64,000 nt of DNA from Comamonadaceae bacterium. GTDB lineage: Bacteria > Pseudomonadota > Gammaproteobacteria > Burkholderiales > Burkholderiaceae_C. Both the position numbers and the translations under genes were made by a program. The DNA lies in contig JAIYBB010000004.1 in assembly GCA_027488735.1 (NCBI GenBank), positions 310,001 to 374,000 on the forward strand, written 5' to 3'. Below are positions 18,927-29,594 of the stretch, one piece after another; the first letter of the stretch is position 1; each line of letters opens with the position of its first letter. The notes under the pieces were generated by a model that was not told the DNA's origin, did no database searches, and saw only the letters and a program-made list of their open reading frames with translations.

Positions 18927-19598
18927 TTGATGATGAATACCCTGGATGCCAAGCGTGTCCTTGAGACGGCTTTGTTGTGCGCCTCCCAACCTTTGCAGGT
19001 GCGGGAATTGCGTCAGCTTTTCCATGACGAACTCGGGGCTGATACGCTTAAAACACTGCTTGAATCGCTGCAACAGGATTGGCAGCAGCGCGGCTTAGAG
19101 TTGGTCACCGTTGCCAGTGGTTGGCGTATGCAAAGTCGCCCAGACATGCGCGATTTTCTCGACCGCCTGCATCCTGAAAAACCACCCAAGTACTCGCGTG
19201 CAGCCATGGAGACCTTGGCCATCATTGCCTACCGCCAGCCGGTCACGCGCGGTGACATGGAAGACATTCGCGGCGTCACTGTCAATTCCTTGGTGGTCAA
19301 ACAACTGGAAGACCGCGGTTGGGTTGAAGTCATTGGACACCGCGAAACTGTAGGTCGTCCGATGTTGTACGCCACGACACGCCAGTTTCTTGACGATCTG
19401 GGTATTTCTTCGCTGGACCAACTTCCTCCCTTGGAAACACAAGGTGCAACCGAAGGGTTTTTCGAGCAACTCGCAGGCACCCCCGAGGACACTGACCCTT
19501 CCCAGATGGCCATGCCGCTTGTTGTAGAAAGCAGCGAATTTGTCGCGCAAGAAACCGGGTCTGACCTGGCCTCACCTGCGGCGGGTACCACTCAGTGA
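18927..19598 (+). CDS. scpB: Segregation and condensation protein ScpB
   Basis: A 223-residue ScpB with two winged-helix domains. Diagnostic segments are [20 protein letters not shown] and [19 protein letters not shown], followed by [15 protein letters not shown]. ScpB joins ScpA and SMC to compact and segregate the chromosome. The C-terminal 45 residues are a low-complexity tail. Its TGA stop overlaps the GTG start of rluB, so translation of the two is coupled, an arrangement seen in many bacteria. scpA is not in the window. Confidence 0.95.
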   Translation: MMMNTLDAKRVLETALLCASQPLQVRELRQLFHDELGADTLKTLLESLQQDWQQRGLELVTVASGWRMQSRPDMRDFLDRLHPEKPPKYSRAAMETLAIIAYRQPVTRGDMEDIRGVTVNSLVVKQLEDRGWVEVIGHRETVGRPMLYATTRQFLDDLGISSLDQLPPLETQGATEGFFEQLAGTPEDTDPSQMAMPLVVESSEFVAQETGSDLASPAAGTTQ

Positions 19599-20635
19599 TC
19601 AAACCCGGCATTCAGTTCGACGAAATCGTCTCCGGTGCCTACGACACCCACGACGCGACCGACACCTCCGCAGTTGCACCTAAGCGCGTGCTCAGCGCCC
19701 AACCGGAAACCCCGAAGTTACATAAAGTTCTGGCGCAATCCGGTTTGGGTTCGCGCTTAGACATGGAGCAACTCATCGCAGACGGCAAAGTGCTGGTCAA
19801 TGACGAACCAGCCCACGTCGGGCAACGCATTCAGTACGGCGACCGCATCAAGGTCAACGGCAAGCCGCTCTTTGTCCGCATTGAGCCGCCGCCGCCGCGC
19901 GTGATTGCTTATCACAAGCCCGCCGGAGAAATCGTCAGCCGGGACGACCCGCAAAGCCGACCCACCGTGTTTCGCAAACTGCCTCGCTTGCAAACCGGCA
20001 AATGGCAGTCGGTCGGTCGGCTTGACTTGAACACCGAAGGTTTGTTGTTGTTCACCAATTCCGGCGAACTCGCCAACAAACTGATGCACCCGCGTTTTGG
20101 GCTGGAGCGCGAATACGCGGTGCGTGTGCTGGGCCACTTAAGCAATATTGAAAAAGCCAAGTTGCTCGAAGGCGTGCAACTTGAGGATGGCGAGGCCAAA
20201 TTCGGCAGCTTGGAAGAAGGCGGCGGCGAGGGCGCGAACTGTTGGTACCGGGTGACCATCCAAGAGGGCCGTAACCGCGAAGTGCGTCGCATGTTCGAAG
20301 CGGTGGGTCACGCGGTCAGCCGGTTGATTCGCATTCGCTACGGGAAAATGCTGCTGCCACGTGGCTTGAAACGCGGCGAATGCATGGAACTTGACGGTGC
20401 GGACACCGAACAATTGATACGCAGCGCCGGTTTGGGCCGGGTTTCCGCCAAGCCATCCGGTGTGCGCCAGTCCACGCCAGCGCCGGGCGGTGCTCGCAAA
20501 ACCCGCTCTCACAACCCTGTGGCGGCGGCCAAGCCCGAATTCATCGGGGCCTACAGTTTGTCGCGTCAGAGGCGCGACCAGAAATCAAAAGCCTCACGTA
20601 CCAAGGCCATGCCGCGCAGGGCTAAAATCAATTGA
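19595..20635 (+). CDS. rluB: 23S rRNA pseudouridine synthase RluB
   Basis: A 346-residue RsuA/RluB-type synthase. The S4 domain is around residues 41-93 ([21 protein letters not shown] region) and the catalytic Asp144 is in [14 protein letters not shown]-terminal residues from about 280 are a basic, proline-rich tail, common in betaproteobacterial RluB and probably RNA-contacting. RluB modifies U2605 of 23S rRNA. The GTG start at 19595 overlaps the scpB stop codon. Distinction from RluE/RluF rests on length and the scpB neighbour. Confidence 0.92.
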   Translation: MIKPGIQFDEIVSGAYDTHDATDTSAVAPKRVLSAQPETPKLHKVLAQSGLGSRLDMEQLIADGKVLVNDEPAHVGQRIQYGDRIKVNGKPLFVRIEPPPPRVIAYHKPAGEIVSRDDPQSRPTVFRKLPRLQTGKWQSVGRLDLNTEGLLLFTNSGELANKLMHPRFGLEREYAVRVLGHLSNIEKAKLLEGVQLEDGEAKFGSLEEGGGEGANCWYRVTIQEGRNREVRRMFEAVGHAVSRLIRIRYGKMLLPRGLKRGECMELDGADTEQLIRSAGLGRVSAKPSGVRQSTPAPGGARKTRSHNPVAAAKPEFIGAYSLSRQRRDQKSKASRTKAMPRRAKIN

Positions 20636-20684
20636 TATTGGCTATTCGCCATTATTTTTTGTCAACTTACTGGAAACCTTTCTC

Positions 20685-21110
20685 ATGGCTATCGAACGCA
20701 CACTCTCCATCATCAAGCCCGACGCAGTCGCTAAAAATGTCATTGGCCAAATCTACAGCCGCTTCGAAGGCGCTGGCCTGAAAATCATCGCTTCCCGCAT
20801 GGCCCACCTCAGCCGTGGCGAAGCCGAAGCTTTTTACGCTGTCCACAAAGCCCGTCCATTCTTCAAAGACCTGGTCGATTTCATGATCTCCGGTCCGGTC
20901 ATGATCCAAGCGCTCGAAGGCGAAAACGCCATCCTGAAAAACCGCGACCTGATGGGTGCAACCGATCCTAAAAAGGCTGACAAAGGCACCATCCGCGCTG
21001 ATTTTGCTGACAGCATCGACGCCAATGCGGTGCACGGCTCTGACGGTCCCGACACAGCCGCTCAAGAAATCGCGTTTTTCTTCGCTGGCATGAACGTATT
21101 CCACCGTTAA
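20685..21110 (+). CDS. ndk: Nucleoside diphosphate kinase
   Basis: The 141-residue enzyme swaps gamma-phosphates among nucleoside tri- and diphosphates through a phospho-histidine. The catalytic His117 is in NAVHGSDG, and the N-terminus [15 protein letters not shown] is canonical. An in-frame ATG exists 75 codons upstream but lies inside rluB, so 20685 is clearly the start. It opens the conserved run ndk-rlmN-ispG-hisS. A weak hairpin followed by a T-rich stretch at about 20639-20660 may end rluB transcription. Confidence 0.98.
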   Translation: MAIERTLSIIKPDAVAKNVIGQIYSRFEGAGLKIIASRMAHLSRGEAEAFYAVHKARPFFKDLVDFMISGPVMIQALEGENAILKNRDLMGATDPKKADKGTIRADFADSIDANAVHGSDGPDTAAQEIAFFFAGMNVFHR

Positions 21111-21133
21111 TTCCCGGCTCGCCCGGCCGCGCC

Positions 21134-22243
21134 ATGAAAACCAATCTGCTCGATTTCGATCTCGACGGATTGGTCGCATGGTGTCAGGCTCAGGGCGAGA
21201 AAAAATTCAGAGCAGTGCAACTGTTCCGTTGGATACACCACAAAGGTGTGTCTGATTTTTCTCAAATGACCGATTTGGCGCAAAGCCTGCGCCTGATGTT
21301 GCAGGACAAGGCCGAGGTTCGCGCCTTGCCTGTGGTCACCCGCCACGACTCTGCCGACGGCACCATCAAATGGATGTTTGATGTCGGCCAGGGCAACGCG
21401 ATTGAAACCGTCTTCATCCCCGAAACCGACCGCGGCACTCTGTGTGTGTCATCTCAAGCCGGATGTGCCGTGGGTTGCCCGTTTTGCTCGACTGGCGCGC
21501 AAGGCTTTAGCCGCAACCTCACCACCGCAGAAATATTGGCGCAACTCTGGTTTGCCGAAACCACTTTGCGGCGTGAACTGGGCACCGATGAACGCGTCAT
21601 CTCCAATGTGGTGATGATGGGCATGGGCGAGCCCTTGCAAAACTATGCCGCCTTGGTGCCCGCCTTGAAAACCATGCTCGATGATCACGGCTACGGCATG
21701 TCGCGCCGCCGCGTGACGGTGTCCACTTCTGGTGTGGTGCCGATGATCGAGCGGCTCAGCCAGGATTGCCCGGTGGCTTTGGCAGTGTCTTTGCACGCCC
21801 CAGATGACGTGCTGCGCGACCGATTGGTGCCGCTGAACCAGAAATACCCGCTGGCTGAACTGCTGAACGCCTGCCGCGAGTACCTGGCTTATGCCCCTAG
21901 GGACTTCATCACATTCGAGTATTGCATGCTCGACGGCGTGAATGACTCTGATGCACATGCCCGCGCTTTGGTCTCGCTGGTGCGCCCGCAGCACAGCGAG
22001 CCACTGCCTTGCAAATTCAATCTCATTCCCTTCAATCCGTTTCCCGCCTCGGGCTTGTTGCGCTCTTCGCCTGAGCGTGTGAAAGCGTTTGCAGCACTTT
22101 TGTCTGAAGCAGGCATCGTCACCACCGTCCGCAAAACACGCGGGGACGATATTGCCGCGGCCTGCGGTCAATTGGCTGGTGACATACAAGACCGCACAGA
22201 TATTGCGGGCAGACGTGCCAAAACTATTCAGATTCACGCCTGA
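21134..22243 (+). CDS. rlmN: Dual-specificity rRNA/tRNA methyltransferase RlmN
   Basis: A 369-residue radical-SAM enzyme that methylates C2 of A2503 in 23S rRNA and A37 in some tRNAs. The Fe-S cysteines Cys111, Cys115 and Cys118 lie in [11 protein letters not shown], and the C-terminal methyl-carrier cysteine is in [10 protein letters not shown] near residue 348. The sequence [13 protein letters not shown] is a family signature. It follows ndk by 23 bases and precedes ispG by only 18; the pilF-type and rodZ-type genes often found between rlmN and ispG in this class are absent here. Confidence 0.97.
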   Translation: MKTNLLDFDLDGLVAWCQAQGEKKFRAVQLFRWIHHKGVSDFSQMTDLAQSLRLMLQDKAEVRALPVVTRHDSADGTIKWMFDVGQGNAIETVFIPETDRGTLCVSSQAGCAVGCPFCSTGAQGFSRNLTTAEILAQLWFAETTLRRELGTDERVISNVVMMGMGEPLQNYAALVPALKTMLDDHGYGMSRRRVTVSTSGVVPMIERLSQDCPVALAVSLHAPDDVLRDRLVPLNQKYPLAELLNACREYLAYAPRDFITFEYCMLDGVNDSDAHARALVSLVRPQHSEPLPCKFNLIPFNPFPASGLLRSSPERVKAFAALLSEAGIVTTVRKTRGDDIAAACGQLAGDIQDRTDIAGRRAKTIQIHA

Positions 22244-22261
22244 TTACGGCAAAATCTCTTC

Positions 22262-23515
22262 ATGAATCAACCTATTCCTTTCTCTAAGCCGCATCGTCAA
22301 CGATCTTTGCAAGCGCGTGTGAGTTGGGGCGATCACGTGGTCACGGTCGGTGGCGACGCGCCCGTTCGCGTGCAATCCATGACCAACACAGACACCGGCG
22401 ACGCCATCGGCACAGCCATACAGGTCAAGGAATTGGCGCAGGCCGGTTCCGAGTTGGTGCGTATCACCGTCGACACACCTGAGTCCGCCAAAGCCGTTCC
22501 CTATATCCGCGAACAACTCGACAAAATGGGCTTGCACGTGCCGCTCGTCGGTGACTTTCATTACAACGGCCACCGTTTGCTGACCGAGTTTCCGGAATGC
22601 GCCAAAGCCTTGTCCAAATACCGCATCAACCCCGGCAATGTGGGCAAGGGCGACAAGCACGACAAGCAGTTTGCCCAGATGATTGAGGCGGCCGTTCGTT
22701 ATGACAAGGTGGTGCGTATTGGTGTGAACTGGGGCAGCTTGGACCAAGAATTGTTGGCGCGTTTGATGGACGTCAATGCCGGGCGCGATCTGCCGTGGGA
22801 CGCCAAGCAGGTGATGTACGAAGCCTTGGTTACCTCCGCATTGGAGTCCGCAGAATTGGCCGAACGTTTAGGCTTGGCTCGGCACCAAATTATTTTGAGT
22901 TGCAAGATGAGCGGCGTACAAGACTTGATCGCCGTCTACCGCGAACTGGCGCGTTGTACAGACCATTCATTGCATTTGGGCTTGACCGAAGCTGGCATGG
23001 GCACCAAAGGCACGGCCGCGTCCAGTGTGGCGCTGGGTGTGTTGCTGCAAGAGGGCATAGGCGACACCATCCGCGTGTCCTTGACACCGCAACCCGGTGA
23101 AGCGCGGACACAGGAAGTGCTGATTGCCACAGAAATTTTGCAAGCTTTGGGGCTGCGTACATTTGTGCCCAGCGTGACCGCCTGCCCGGGGTGTGGTCGC
23201 ACCACCAGCACCACGTTCCAGGAACTCGCCATGCAAATTGACGACTACCTGCGCTACCAAATGCCGGTGTGGCGTAAGCAATACCCGGGTGTGGAAAACC
23301 TCAAAGTCGCGGTGATGGGGTGCATCGTCAATGGTCCCGGCGAGAGCAAACACGCTGACATCGGTATCAGCCTGCCGGGCACGGGGGAAGCGCCTGCGGC
23401 ACCGGTGTTTATCGATGGCGAAAAGGCACTCACCCTGCGCGGCGACAATATTGCCAAAGAATTCCACGACATCGTCGAAAACTACGTTCATAAGAAATAC
23501 GCGGTTCAGGCTTGA
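22262..23515 (+). CDS. ispG: 4-hydroxy-3-methylbut-2-enyl diphosphate synthase
   Basis: The 417-residue IspG (GcpE) catalyses the penultimate step of the MEP isoprenoid pathway using a 4Fe-4S cluster. Cluster cysteines are visible in [12 protein letters not shown] and [16 protein letters not shown]. The N-terminal barrel has [11 protein letters not shown]. Spacing to hisS downstream is 22 bases, part of a conserved betaproteobacterial run. Length and motifs are complete, with no sign of disruption. Confidence 0.97.
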   Translation: MNQPIPFSKPHRQRSLQARVSWGDHVVTVGGDAPVRVQSMTNTDTGDAIGTAIQVKELAQAGSELVRITVDTPESAKAVPYIREQLDKMGLHVPLVGDFHYNGHRLLTEFPECAKALSKYRINPGNVGKGDKHDKQFAQMIEAAVRYDKVVRIGVNWGSLDQELLARLMDVNAGRDLPWDAKQVMYEALVTSALESAELAERLGLARHQIILSCKMSGVQDLIAVYRELARCTDHSLHLGLTEAGMGTKGTAASSVALGVLLQEGIGDTIRVSLTPQPGEARTQEVLIATEILQALGLRTFVPSVTACPGCGRTTSTTFQELAMQIDDYLRYQMPVWRKQYPGVENLKVAVMGCIVNGPGESKHADIGISLPGTGEAPAAPVFIDGEKALTLRGDNIAKEFHDIVENYVHKKYAVQA

Positions 23516-23537
23516 GAACTGACTGCTGCTGAAAACC

Positions 23538-24824
23538 ATGGCTGACAAATTAACCGCCGTCAAAGGTATGAACGACATATTGCCGCCCGAGTCCGCTCGC
23601 TGGGAGGCTTTGGAAACCGCTGTGCGCGAAGTCATGCGCCTGCACGCCTACCGCAATATCCGCACACCGATTGTTGAACCCACAGCTTTGTTCGTGCGAG
23701 GCTTGGGTGAAGTGACCGATATTGTGGAAAAGGAAATGTATTCCTTTGAAGACCGTTTGAACGGCGAGCAATTGACGCTGCGCCCCGAGTCCACCGCCGG
23801 TGTGGTGCGCGCGGTCGTTGAACACAATTTGTTGTACGAAGGCGGCAAGCGTTTGTATTACATGGGACCCATGTTCAGGCACGAGCGCCCGCAGCGCGGC
23901 CGCTACCGACAGTTTCACCAAATTGGCGCAGAGGCGCTGGGTTTTGGCGGCGCAGAAGTCGATGCCGAAATTATTTTGCTGGCATGTGCTTTGTGGAAAG
24001 CCATCGGTTTGCAGGACGTGCGTTTAGAGCTCAACAGCTTAGGTCAGCCGCCTGAGCGTTTGCAGCACCGCGCTGCTTTGATTGCTTATTTTGAACAACA
24101 CGCTGATCAGTTGGACGAAGACGCCAAACGCCGTTTGCACACCAACCCTTTGCGCATACTGGACAGCAAAAATCCGGCGATGAAAGCTTTGAATGATGCT
24201 GCGCCCAAGTTGCTGGATTTTTTAGGCGCTGACAGCTTGGCGCATTTCAACGCAGTGCGCGCTATTTTGGATACGAATGGCGTGTCCTACAGCATCAATC
24301 CACGCCTGGTGCGCGGCATGGACTACTACAACTTGACAGTGTTTGAGTTCATCACCGAGCGACTCGGCTCACAAGGCACGGTCTGCGGCGGCGGTCGTTA
24401 TGACTATTTGATTGGCGAGATCGGCGGCAAACACGCGCCCGCTGTCGGCTGGGCTTTGGGTGTGGAGCGTGTGCTGGAGTTACTCAAAGAGCAGGGCAAC
24501 ACGGCGGTGGATGTGGCGCCGGATGCCTATGCCATCGTTCCTGACGCAGCGTCTTTGCCAGTCGTCACACCCGTGTTGCAAACCTTGCGCGGCATGGGTG
24601 TTGCTGTGCAAATGCATGCGCCCACTGGTGCTTCTGAGGGAATGGGGAGCATGAAGTCGCAATTTAAAAAGGCTGACGCCAGCGGCGCCCGCTATGCCCT
24701 GGTGTTTGGCACTGATGAACTGGCCGTCGGGCAAGTCACTGTCAAGGCCTTACGCGATGGGCTAGGGGAGCAGCGCAGTGAATCTCTTACGCAGGTCGCC
24801 CAATGGGGCCACCGCCTACAATGA
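23538..24824 (+). CDS. hisS: Histidyl-tRNA synthetase
   Basis: A 428-residue class II aminoacyl-tRNA synthetase. Motif 2 is visible in [19 protein letters not shown], and the His-specific loops are [14 protein letters not shown] and GGGRYDYL. The C-terminal anticodon-binding domain begins near residue 330 (DAYAIVPD). It charges tRNA-His. The hisZ product at 32 kb is a paralogue of this catalytic core that has been turned into a regulator of HisG. Confidence 0.97.
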   Translation: MADKLTAVKGMNDILPPESARWEALETAVREVMRLHAYRNIRTPIVEPTALFVRGLGEVTDIVEKEMYSFEDRLNGEQLTLRPESTAGVVRAVVEHNLLYEGGKRLYYMGPMFRHERPQRGRYRQFHQIGAEALGFGGAEVDAEIILLACALWKAIGLQDVRLELNSLGQPPERLQHRAALIAYFEQHADQLDEDAKRRLHTNPLRILDSKNPAMKALNDAAPKLLDFLGADSLAHFNAVRAILDTNGVSYSINPRLVRGMDYYNLTVFEFITERLGSQGTVCGGGRYDYLIGEIGGKHAPAVGWALGVERVLELLKEQGNTAVDVAPDAYAIVPDAASLPVVTPVLQTLRGMGVAVQMHAPTGASEGMGSMKSQFKKADASGARYALVFGTDELAVGQVTVKALRDGLGEQRSESLTQVAQWGHRLQ

Positions 24825-24854
24825 ATCCTTTGACCTTAGATTATTTGGAATCGC

Positions 24855-25517
24855 ATGGCTACCCATCTTGACCTCGAAGAACAAGAACAACTAGACAAGT
24901 TCAAACATTTTTGGAGCCGCTGGGGCAACCTCATTACCGGTTTGATCACGGTGGTGCTAGTGATTTACGCCAGTTGGAACGGCTGGAATTATTGGCAGCA
25001 ACGGCAAGCCGCACAAGCTGCCGTGCTTTATGACACCTTCGAAAAAGCTGTCCGCGGCAGGGATGATGCCCTCATGGCGCGTTCTTTGGCAGATTTGCAA
25101 GACCAGTTTGCAAGCACCACGGTGACCCAACAGGCGTCATTGTTGGCTGCTCGGATTTATGTTGACAAAGCCAACTTGCCTGAAGCGGAAAAAAGCTTGC
25201 GTTGGGTGGTTGAACTGAACAAAGAACCTGGCTTCGTAGCGCTGGCTCGCTTGCGTTTGTCGGGGCTCGAAATCGAACGCAAAAATCTAACCAAAGCACA
25301 GGAATGGGTGCAAGGTCAAAAAGCACCAGCCGGGTTCCAAGCCCTGTTCGACGACCGATTGGGCGATATCGCCATGTTGCAAAAGAAAAATGACGATGCC
25401 AAGCGTCACTTTTTGGCGGCTTGGAAAGGCATGGAAGAAACCAACGAATACCGACGCTTGATAGAAGTCAAATTGGCTGCTTTGGGTGTCAATGCGAGTG
25501 AAGCAGATAAGCCATGA
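24855..25517 (+). CDS. yfgM: YfgM-type ancillary SecYEG translocon subunit
   Basis: A 220-residue inner-membrane protein with a cytoplasmic N-terminus (residues 1-22, EEQEQLDKFKHFW), one membrane helix at about 26-43, and a periplasmic TPR-like domain (AARIYVDKANLPEAEKSLRW, then QKKNDDAKRHFLAAW). YfgM links the Sec translocon to periplasmic chaperones. It lies between hisS and bamB, its conserved place, and its stop overlaps the bamB start by four bases. Confidence 0.93.
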   Translation: MATHLDLEEQEQLDKFKHFWSRWGNLITGLITVVLVIYASWNGWNYWQQRQAAQAAVLYDTFEKAVRGRDDALMARSLADLQDQFASTTVTQQASLLAARIYVDKANLPEAEKSLRWVVELNKEPGFVALARLRLSGLEIERKNLTKAQEWVQGQKAPAGFQALFDDRLGDIAMLQKKNDDAKRHFLAAWKGMEETNEYRRLIEVKLAALGVNASEADKP

Positions 25518-26650
25518 CCCTGTTGCGATTCACAAACTTGCGGTACGCCCTTTGGGCTTTTGCCTTGGTATTTTTGGTCTCTTGTGGCTCGCCGCCAAGA
25601 CCATCACCTGCACCCATCGGCAACTTCAAAGTCCAACAGGCCATCACACCGGCTTGGAGCTTCAAGTTTTCTTCAGCCAAACAGTTGAACCAAAGTTTGG
25701 CGGTGGTCAAAGACAAGGTGGCGATCGCGGCAGCCGATGGTGCGGTGGCGGTGGTCAACACCGACACTGGTCAATTGGTATGGCAGCATGACATTGGAAG
25801 TAAATTGTTGTCCGGTGCGGGCTTCAACGGGGAACAACTGGCTGTTGTCACAGCCGCCAATGAATTGGTGGCGCTCAGCGAGGGCAAGGTGCTTTGGCGC
25901 AAGCGCTTGAAGGCACAGTCATACACCAACCCTTTGGTAGCTGGCGGACGGATTTTCGTTTTGTTGGCCGACCGTTCTGTCGCAGCTTTTGACGCCTTGA
26001 ATGGGCAGTTTTTATGGACACAGCAGCGTCCCGGAGAACCCTTGGTTCTGAAGCAAAACGGTGTGCTGATGCCTTTTCAAAATGCCTTGATTGCAGGGTT
26101 GGGTGGCCGGCTTGTCGCCTTGAATCCTGACAATGGGCAGATCATTTGGGACGTGGCCATCGCCAATCCTCGTGGCGTCAACGATTTGGAGCGATTGGTG
26201 GACTTGGTGGCCACAGCCTCTCGTGTGGATGACTCCGTCTGTGTCCGGGCTTTCCAGTCACAAGTGGGATGCGTCAATGTCACCCGCGGTGCGTTGTTGT
26301 GGAACCGAGCTTCTGTCGGTGTCCAAGGTGTTGATGGTGATGCCAAGGTGCTCGTGGGCTCAGAGTCCAATGGCGTGGTGCGTGCATGGACCCGCACTGC
26401 CGGAGAACGTGCGTGGGACACGGACCACCTCAAGTACCGCGAATTGACATCGCCGCTGGTCACGCCCAAAGGCGTGGTGCTGGGTGACGAAGGTGGCTGG
26501 TTGTATTTGCTGTCTGCCAGCGATGGCACTTTACTCAACCGCGTACAAACATCCTCGGCAGGATTTGCATCTGCTCCCACCCCGTTGGCCAATGGAGGCT
26601 TTGTGATTTTGACGCGCAACGGTCAACTGCTGGCTTACCAACTGCCTTGA
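25514..26650 (+). CDS. bamB: Outer membrane assembly lipoprotein BamB
   Basis: A 378-residue lipoprotein with lipobox LVSC at Cys24 and a beta-propeller of PQQ-like repeats, each seen as a pattern such as [31 protein letters not shown] and [10 protein letters not shown]. BamB is the scaffold lipoprotein of the BAM complex. It overlaps yfgM by four bases and is followed 16 bases later by der, as in E. coli. Confidence 0.95.
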   Translation: MTLLRFTNLRYALWAFALVFLVSCGSPPRPSPAPIGNFKVQQAITPAWSFKFSSAKQLNQSLAVVKDKVAIAAADGAVAVVNTDTGQLVWQHDIGSKLLSGAGFNGEQLAVVTAANELVALSEGKVLWRKRLKAQSYTNPLVAGGRIFVLLADRSVAAFDALNGQFLWTQQRPGEPLVLKQNGVLMPFQNALIAGLGGRLVALNPDNGQIIWDVAIANPRGVNDLERLVDLVATASRVDDSVCVRAFQSQVGCVNVTRGALLWNRASVGVQGVDGDAKVLVGSESNGVVRAWTRTAGERAWDTDHLKYRELTSPLVTPKGVVLGDEGGWLYLLSASDGTLLNRVQTSSAGFASAPTPLANGGFVILTRNGQLLAYQLP

Positions 26651-26666
26651 GCATTGGGTTGATGCC

Positions 26667-28010
26667 GTGAAACCTGTCTTGGCCATTGTCGGCCGCCCCA
26701 ATGTCGGCAAATCAACGCTGTTTAACCGCATCACCAAAACCCGTGATGCCATCGTCGCTGACTATGCGGGTCTGACCCGCGACCGGCATTACGGCAGTGC
26801 CCGTCACGGCAAACAAGAGTTCATTGTCATTGACACCGGTGGCTTTGAGCCGACTGCTGACAGCGGTATTTACAAAGAGATGGCCAAGCAAACGCGTCAG
26901 GCCGTTGCTGAATCCGATGCGGTGATTTTTGTGGTGGATGCGCGTGAGGGTTTGTCGGCGCAAGACCACGATATTGGCAACTACCTCAGGCGCTTGGGAA
27001 AACCTTGCTTATTGGTGGCCAACAAAGCCGAGGGCATGCAAAACGGCGTCAAGCTGGGTGAATTTTTTGAGCTGGGTTTGGGCGAAGTCATGCCGGTGTC
27101 TGCGTCGCACGGACAAGGCATTCGCAGCATGATCGAGGCTGCGCTCGAACCTTTGCACTTGCCTGAAGATGAGGAAGAAGACGCTGACGATGACGGTAGC
27201 CCCAAGCCCTTGAAACTGGCGGTTGTCGGTCGACCCAACGTTGGCAAATCCACGTTGATCAACACTTGGTTGGGTGAAGAACGTTTGGTGGCATTCGACC
27301 TGCCGGGTACAACGCGCGACGCTATCAGCGTGCCTTTTGAGCGCAATGGACAGGCGTTTGAATTGATTGATACCGCAGGTTTGCGCCGCCGTGGCAAGGT
27401 GTTTGAAGCGATCGAAAAATTTTCAGTCGTCAAAACCTTACAAGCGATTGAGTCCGCCAACGTAGCCTTGCTGCTGCTGGATGCCACGCAAGGCGTGACC
27501 GATCAAGACGCGCATATTGCTGGCTTTATTCTTGAAACCGGCCGTGCCGTGGTGTTGGCGATCAATAAATGGGACGCGATTGATGCTTATCAGCGCGAGT
27601 TGGTGGCGCGATCTATTGAAAACCGCTTAGCATTTTTGAAGTTTGCCAAGTTACACCATATTTCCGCCACCAAGCGCCAAGGGCTCGGCCCAGTGTGGTC
27701 ATCGATTGCGCAGGCGCACCAGTCGGCCATGTGCAAGATGTCCACGCCAGTGCTGACGCGTTTGTTGCTTGAAGCCGTTCAATTCCAAGCGCCCAAACGC
27801 GGCGGCATGTTCCGCCCCAAACTGCGTTATGCCCACCAAGGTGGCATGAATCCACCGGTGATTGTGGTGCACGGTAATTCTCTTGAGCATGTCACGGATT
27901 CGTACAAGCGTTTTCTGGAAGGACGTTTTCGCAAAGCTTTTTCACTCGAAGGCACGCCTTTGAGGATCGAAATGAAAACCTCGCAGAATCCGTATACAGA
28001 CAAAGAATAA
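26667..28010 (+). CDS. der: Ribosome assembly GTPase Der
   Basis: The 447-residue protein has two tandem GTPase domains, each with a P-loop GRPNVGKST (about residues 8-16 and 188-196), followed by a KH-like C-terminal domain. DTGG and DTAG G3 motifs and NKAE/NKWD G4 motifs are visible. Der is essential for 50S assembly. An acidic linker ([10 protein letters not shown]) joins the two G domains. The GTG start at 26667 gives the canonical [16 protein letters not shown]-terminus. Confidence 0.97.
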   Translation: MKPVLAIVGRPNVGKSTLFNRITKTRDAIVADYAGLTRDRHYGSARHGKQEFIVIDTGGFEPTADSGIYKEMAKQTRQAVAESDAVIFVVDAREGLSAQDHDIGNYLRRLGKPCLLVANKAEGMQNGVKLGEFFELGLGEVMPVSASHGQGIRSMIEAALEPLHLPEDEEEDADDDGSPKPLKLAVVGRPNVGKSTLINTWLGEERLVAFDLPGTTRDAISVPFERNGQAFELIDTAGLRRRGKVFEAIEKFSVVKTLQAIESANVALLLLDATQGVTDQDAHIAGFILETGRAVVLAINKWDAIDAYQRELVARSIENRLAFLKFAKLHHISATKRQGLGPVWSSIAQAHQSAMCKMSTPVLTRLLLEAVQFQAPKRGGMFRPKLRYAHQGGMNPPVIVVHGNSLEHVTDSYKRFLEGRFRKAFSLEGTPLRIEMKTSQNPYTDKE

Positions 28011-28086
28011 GCTTCAACCCACGTAACCAAGAGGCTATTTCAGCTGTGGTATGTTAATAACTTCCTCATCAAACACGGAGAATATC

Positions 28087-28332
28087 GTGAATCAAAAAGG
28101 GCAACTTTTACAAGACCCGTTCCTCAATATTTTGCGCAAAGAACATGTGCCTGTTTCCATTTACCTGGTCAACGGCATTAAGTTACAGGGGCAAATCGAG
28201 TCCTTCGATCAATACGTGGTTTTGTTGCGCAATACCGTGACGCAAATGGTTTACAAGCATGCCATTTCCACCATTGTCCCTGGCAGGCCTGTCAATTTTG
28301 CTCAAGCCGAATGCGGCGAAGCCACCGACTAA
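28087..28332 (+). CDS. hfq: RNA chaperone Hfq
   Basis: An 81-residue Sm-like protein from the GTG at 28087, which follows a GGAG ribosome site. The Sm1 region ([22 protein letters not shown]) and the Sm2 signature [10 protein letters not shown] are intact. Hfq hexamers pair small RNAs with mRNAs. A longer frame from an ATG at 28051 would add 12 residues not typical of Hfq. The hfq-hflX-hflK-hflC order is conserved. Confidence 0.97.
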   Translation: MNQKGQLLQDPFLNILRKEHVPVSIYLVNGIKLQGQIESFDQYVVLLRNTVTQMVYKHAISTIVPGRPVNFAQAECGEATD

Positions 28333-28361
28333 GCAGCACTTAACCCCTGTTCACAACCCAC

Positions 28362-29528
28362 TTGACTCTGACCGACTTATCACCCTCCGCCACAGCATTG
28401 CTTGTTGGTGTGGATTTCGGTGCGCCACATTTCGATGAAGAATTGAACGAATTGGCACAACTGTCCTTGACCGCAGGGCTGGCCCCGGTACACCGTCTCA
28501 CTTGTAACCGCAAAGCGCCGGATGCCGCGATGTTTGTGGGTTCTGGCAAGGCTGATGAAATCAAAGAACTGGCCTTGCTCCATGGCGCTTCTGAGGTGCT
28601 GTTTGACCAGTCGTTGTCGCCTGCACAGCAACGCAACCTAGAGCGTCATTTGGGCATGCCGGTAAATGATCGCACCATGCTGATCCTGCAAATCTTCGCG
28701 CAGCGCGCTCGCAGTCACGAAGGCAAATTGCAGGTTGAATTGGCCAGGCTTCAATACCTGAGCACCCGATTGGTCAGGCGCTGGTCCCACTTGGAGCGCC
28801 AGCGTGGCGGTATTGGCAACCGTGGCGGCCCGGGGGAAACTCAGATTGAACTTGACAGGCGCATGATTGGCGAATCTATCAAGCGCACCAAAGAACGCTT
28901 GAGCAAGGTCAAGCGCCAGCGCAACACACAGCGCAAGCAACGTGAGCGCAATCAGGTATTTAATGTGTCGCTGGTGGGCTATACCAATGCGGGTAAATCC
29001 ACGTTGTTCAATGCCTTGGTCAAAGCCCGCGCCTATGCGGCTGATCAATTGTTCGCCACCTTGGACACCACCACGCGCCAGTTGTATTTGCCGCACGATG
29101 GCGGCGGCGGATCACATTTGTCCCTCTCCGACACAGTCGGATTCATTCGCGATTTGCCGCACGGTCTGGTCGATGCATTTGAAGCCACCCTGCAAGAAGC
29201 CACCTCGGCCGATTTGTTGTTGCATGTGGTGGATGCATCGCACCCAAACTATCCAGAACAAATTGATCAAGTCATGTCTGTTTTGCAAGATATCGGGGCG
29301 CAAGATGTGCCTCAGTGGTTGATCTTCAACAAAATAGATGCCTTGCCCCCGGAAAAACACCCCCAAATGCTGCATGATTTGTATGTACATGAGGGGCAAG
29401 CCTTACCTCGAATGTTTTTGAGCGCAGGCACTGGTTTCAATTTGGATGGTTTGCGTCAACGTATCTTGCAGCAGGCCCAAGCCCATGCAGATTCCCTTTT
29501 AACCCTTCAGACGGCGCATGTAACCTAA
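28362..29528 (+). CDS. hflX: GTPase HflX
   Basis: A 388-residue HflX GTPase with an N-terminal nucleotide-binding HflX domain, the Gly-rich linker motif GGIGNRGGPGETQIELDRR, and a G domain with GYTNAGKST, DTVGFIRDLPH and NKID. HflX splits stalled or heat-damaged 70S ribosomes. The start appears to be TTG at 28362, 29 bases after hfq; no strong ribosome site is seen, so the exact start is less certain. Confidence 0.95.
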   Translation: MTLTDLSPSATALLVGVDFGAPHFDEELNELAQLSLTAGLAPVHRLTCNRKAPDAAMFVGSGKADEIKELALLHGASEVLFDQSLSPAQQRNLERHLGMPVNDRTMLILQIFAQRARSHEGKLQVELARLQYLSTRLVRRWSHLERQRGGIGNRGGPGETQIELDRRMIGESIKRTKERLSKVKRQRNTQRKQRERNQVFNVSLVGYTNAGKSTLFNALVKARAYAADQLFATLDTTTRQLYLPHDGGGGSHLSLSDTVGFIRDLPHGLVDAFEATLQEATSADLLLHVVDASHPNYPEQIDQVMSVLQDIGAQDVPQWLIFNKIDALPPEKHPQMLHDLYVHEGQALPRMFLSAGTGFNLDGLRQRILQQAQAHADSLLTLQTAHVT

Positions 29529-29594
29529 GGCAAATTCAAGTGTTAAGCCACTTTAGGCACAATGTCGACTTACAGCTTTTTTGACTGATTTCAA

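Noticed and set aside
21449..22237. Long open frame (262 codons) opposite rlmN
   Set aside because: Antisense shadow of a conserved gene with all radical-SAM residues; no ribosome site or family features.
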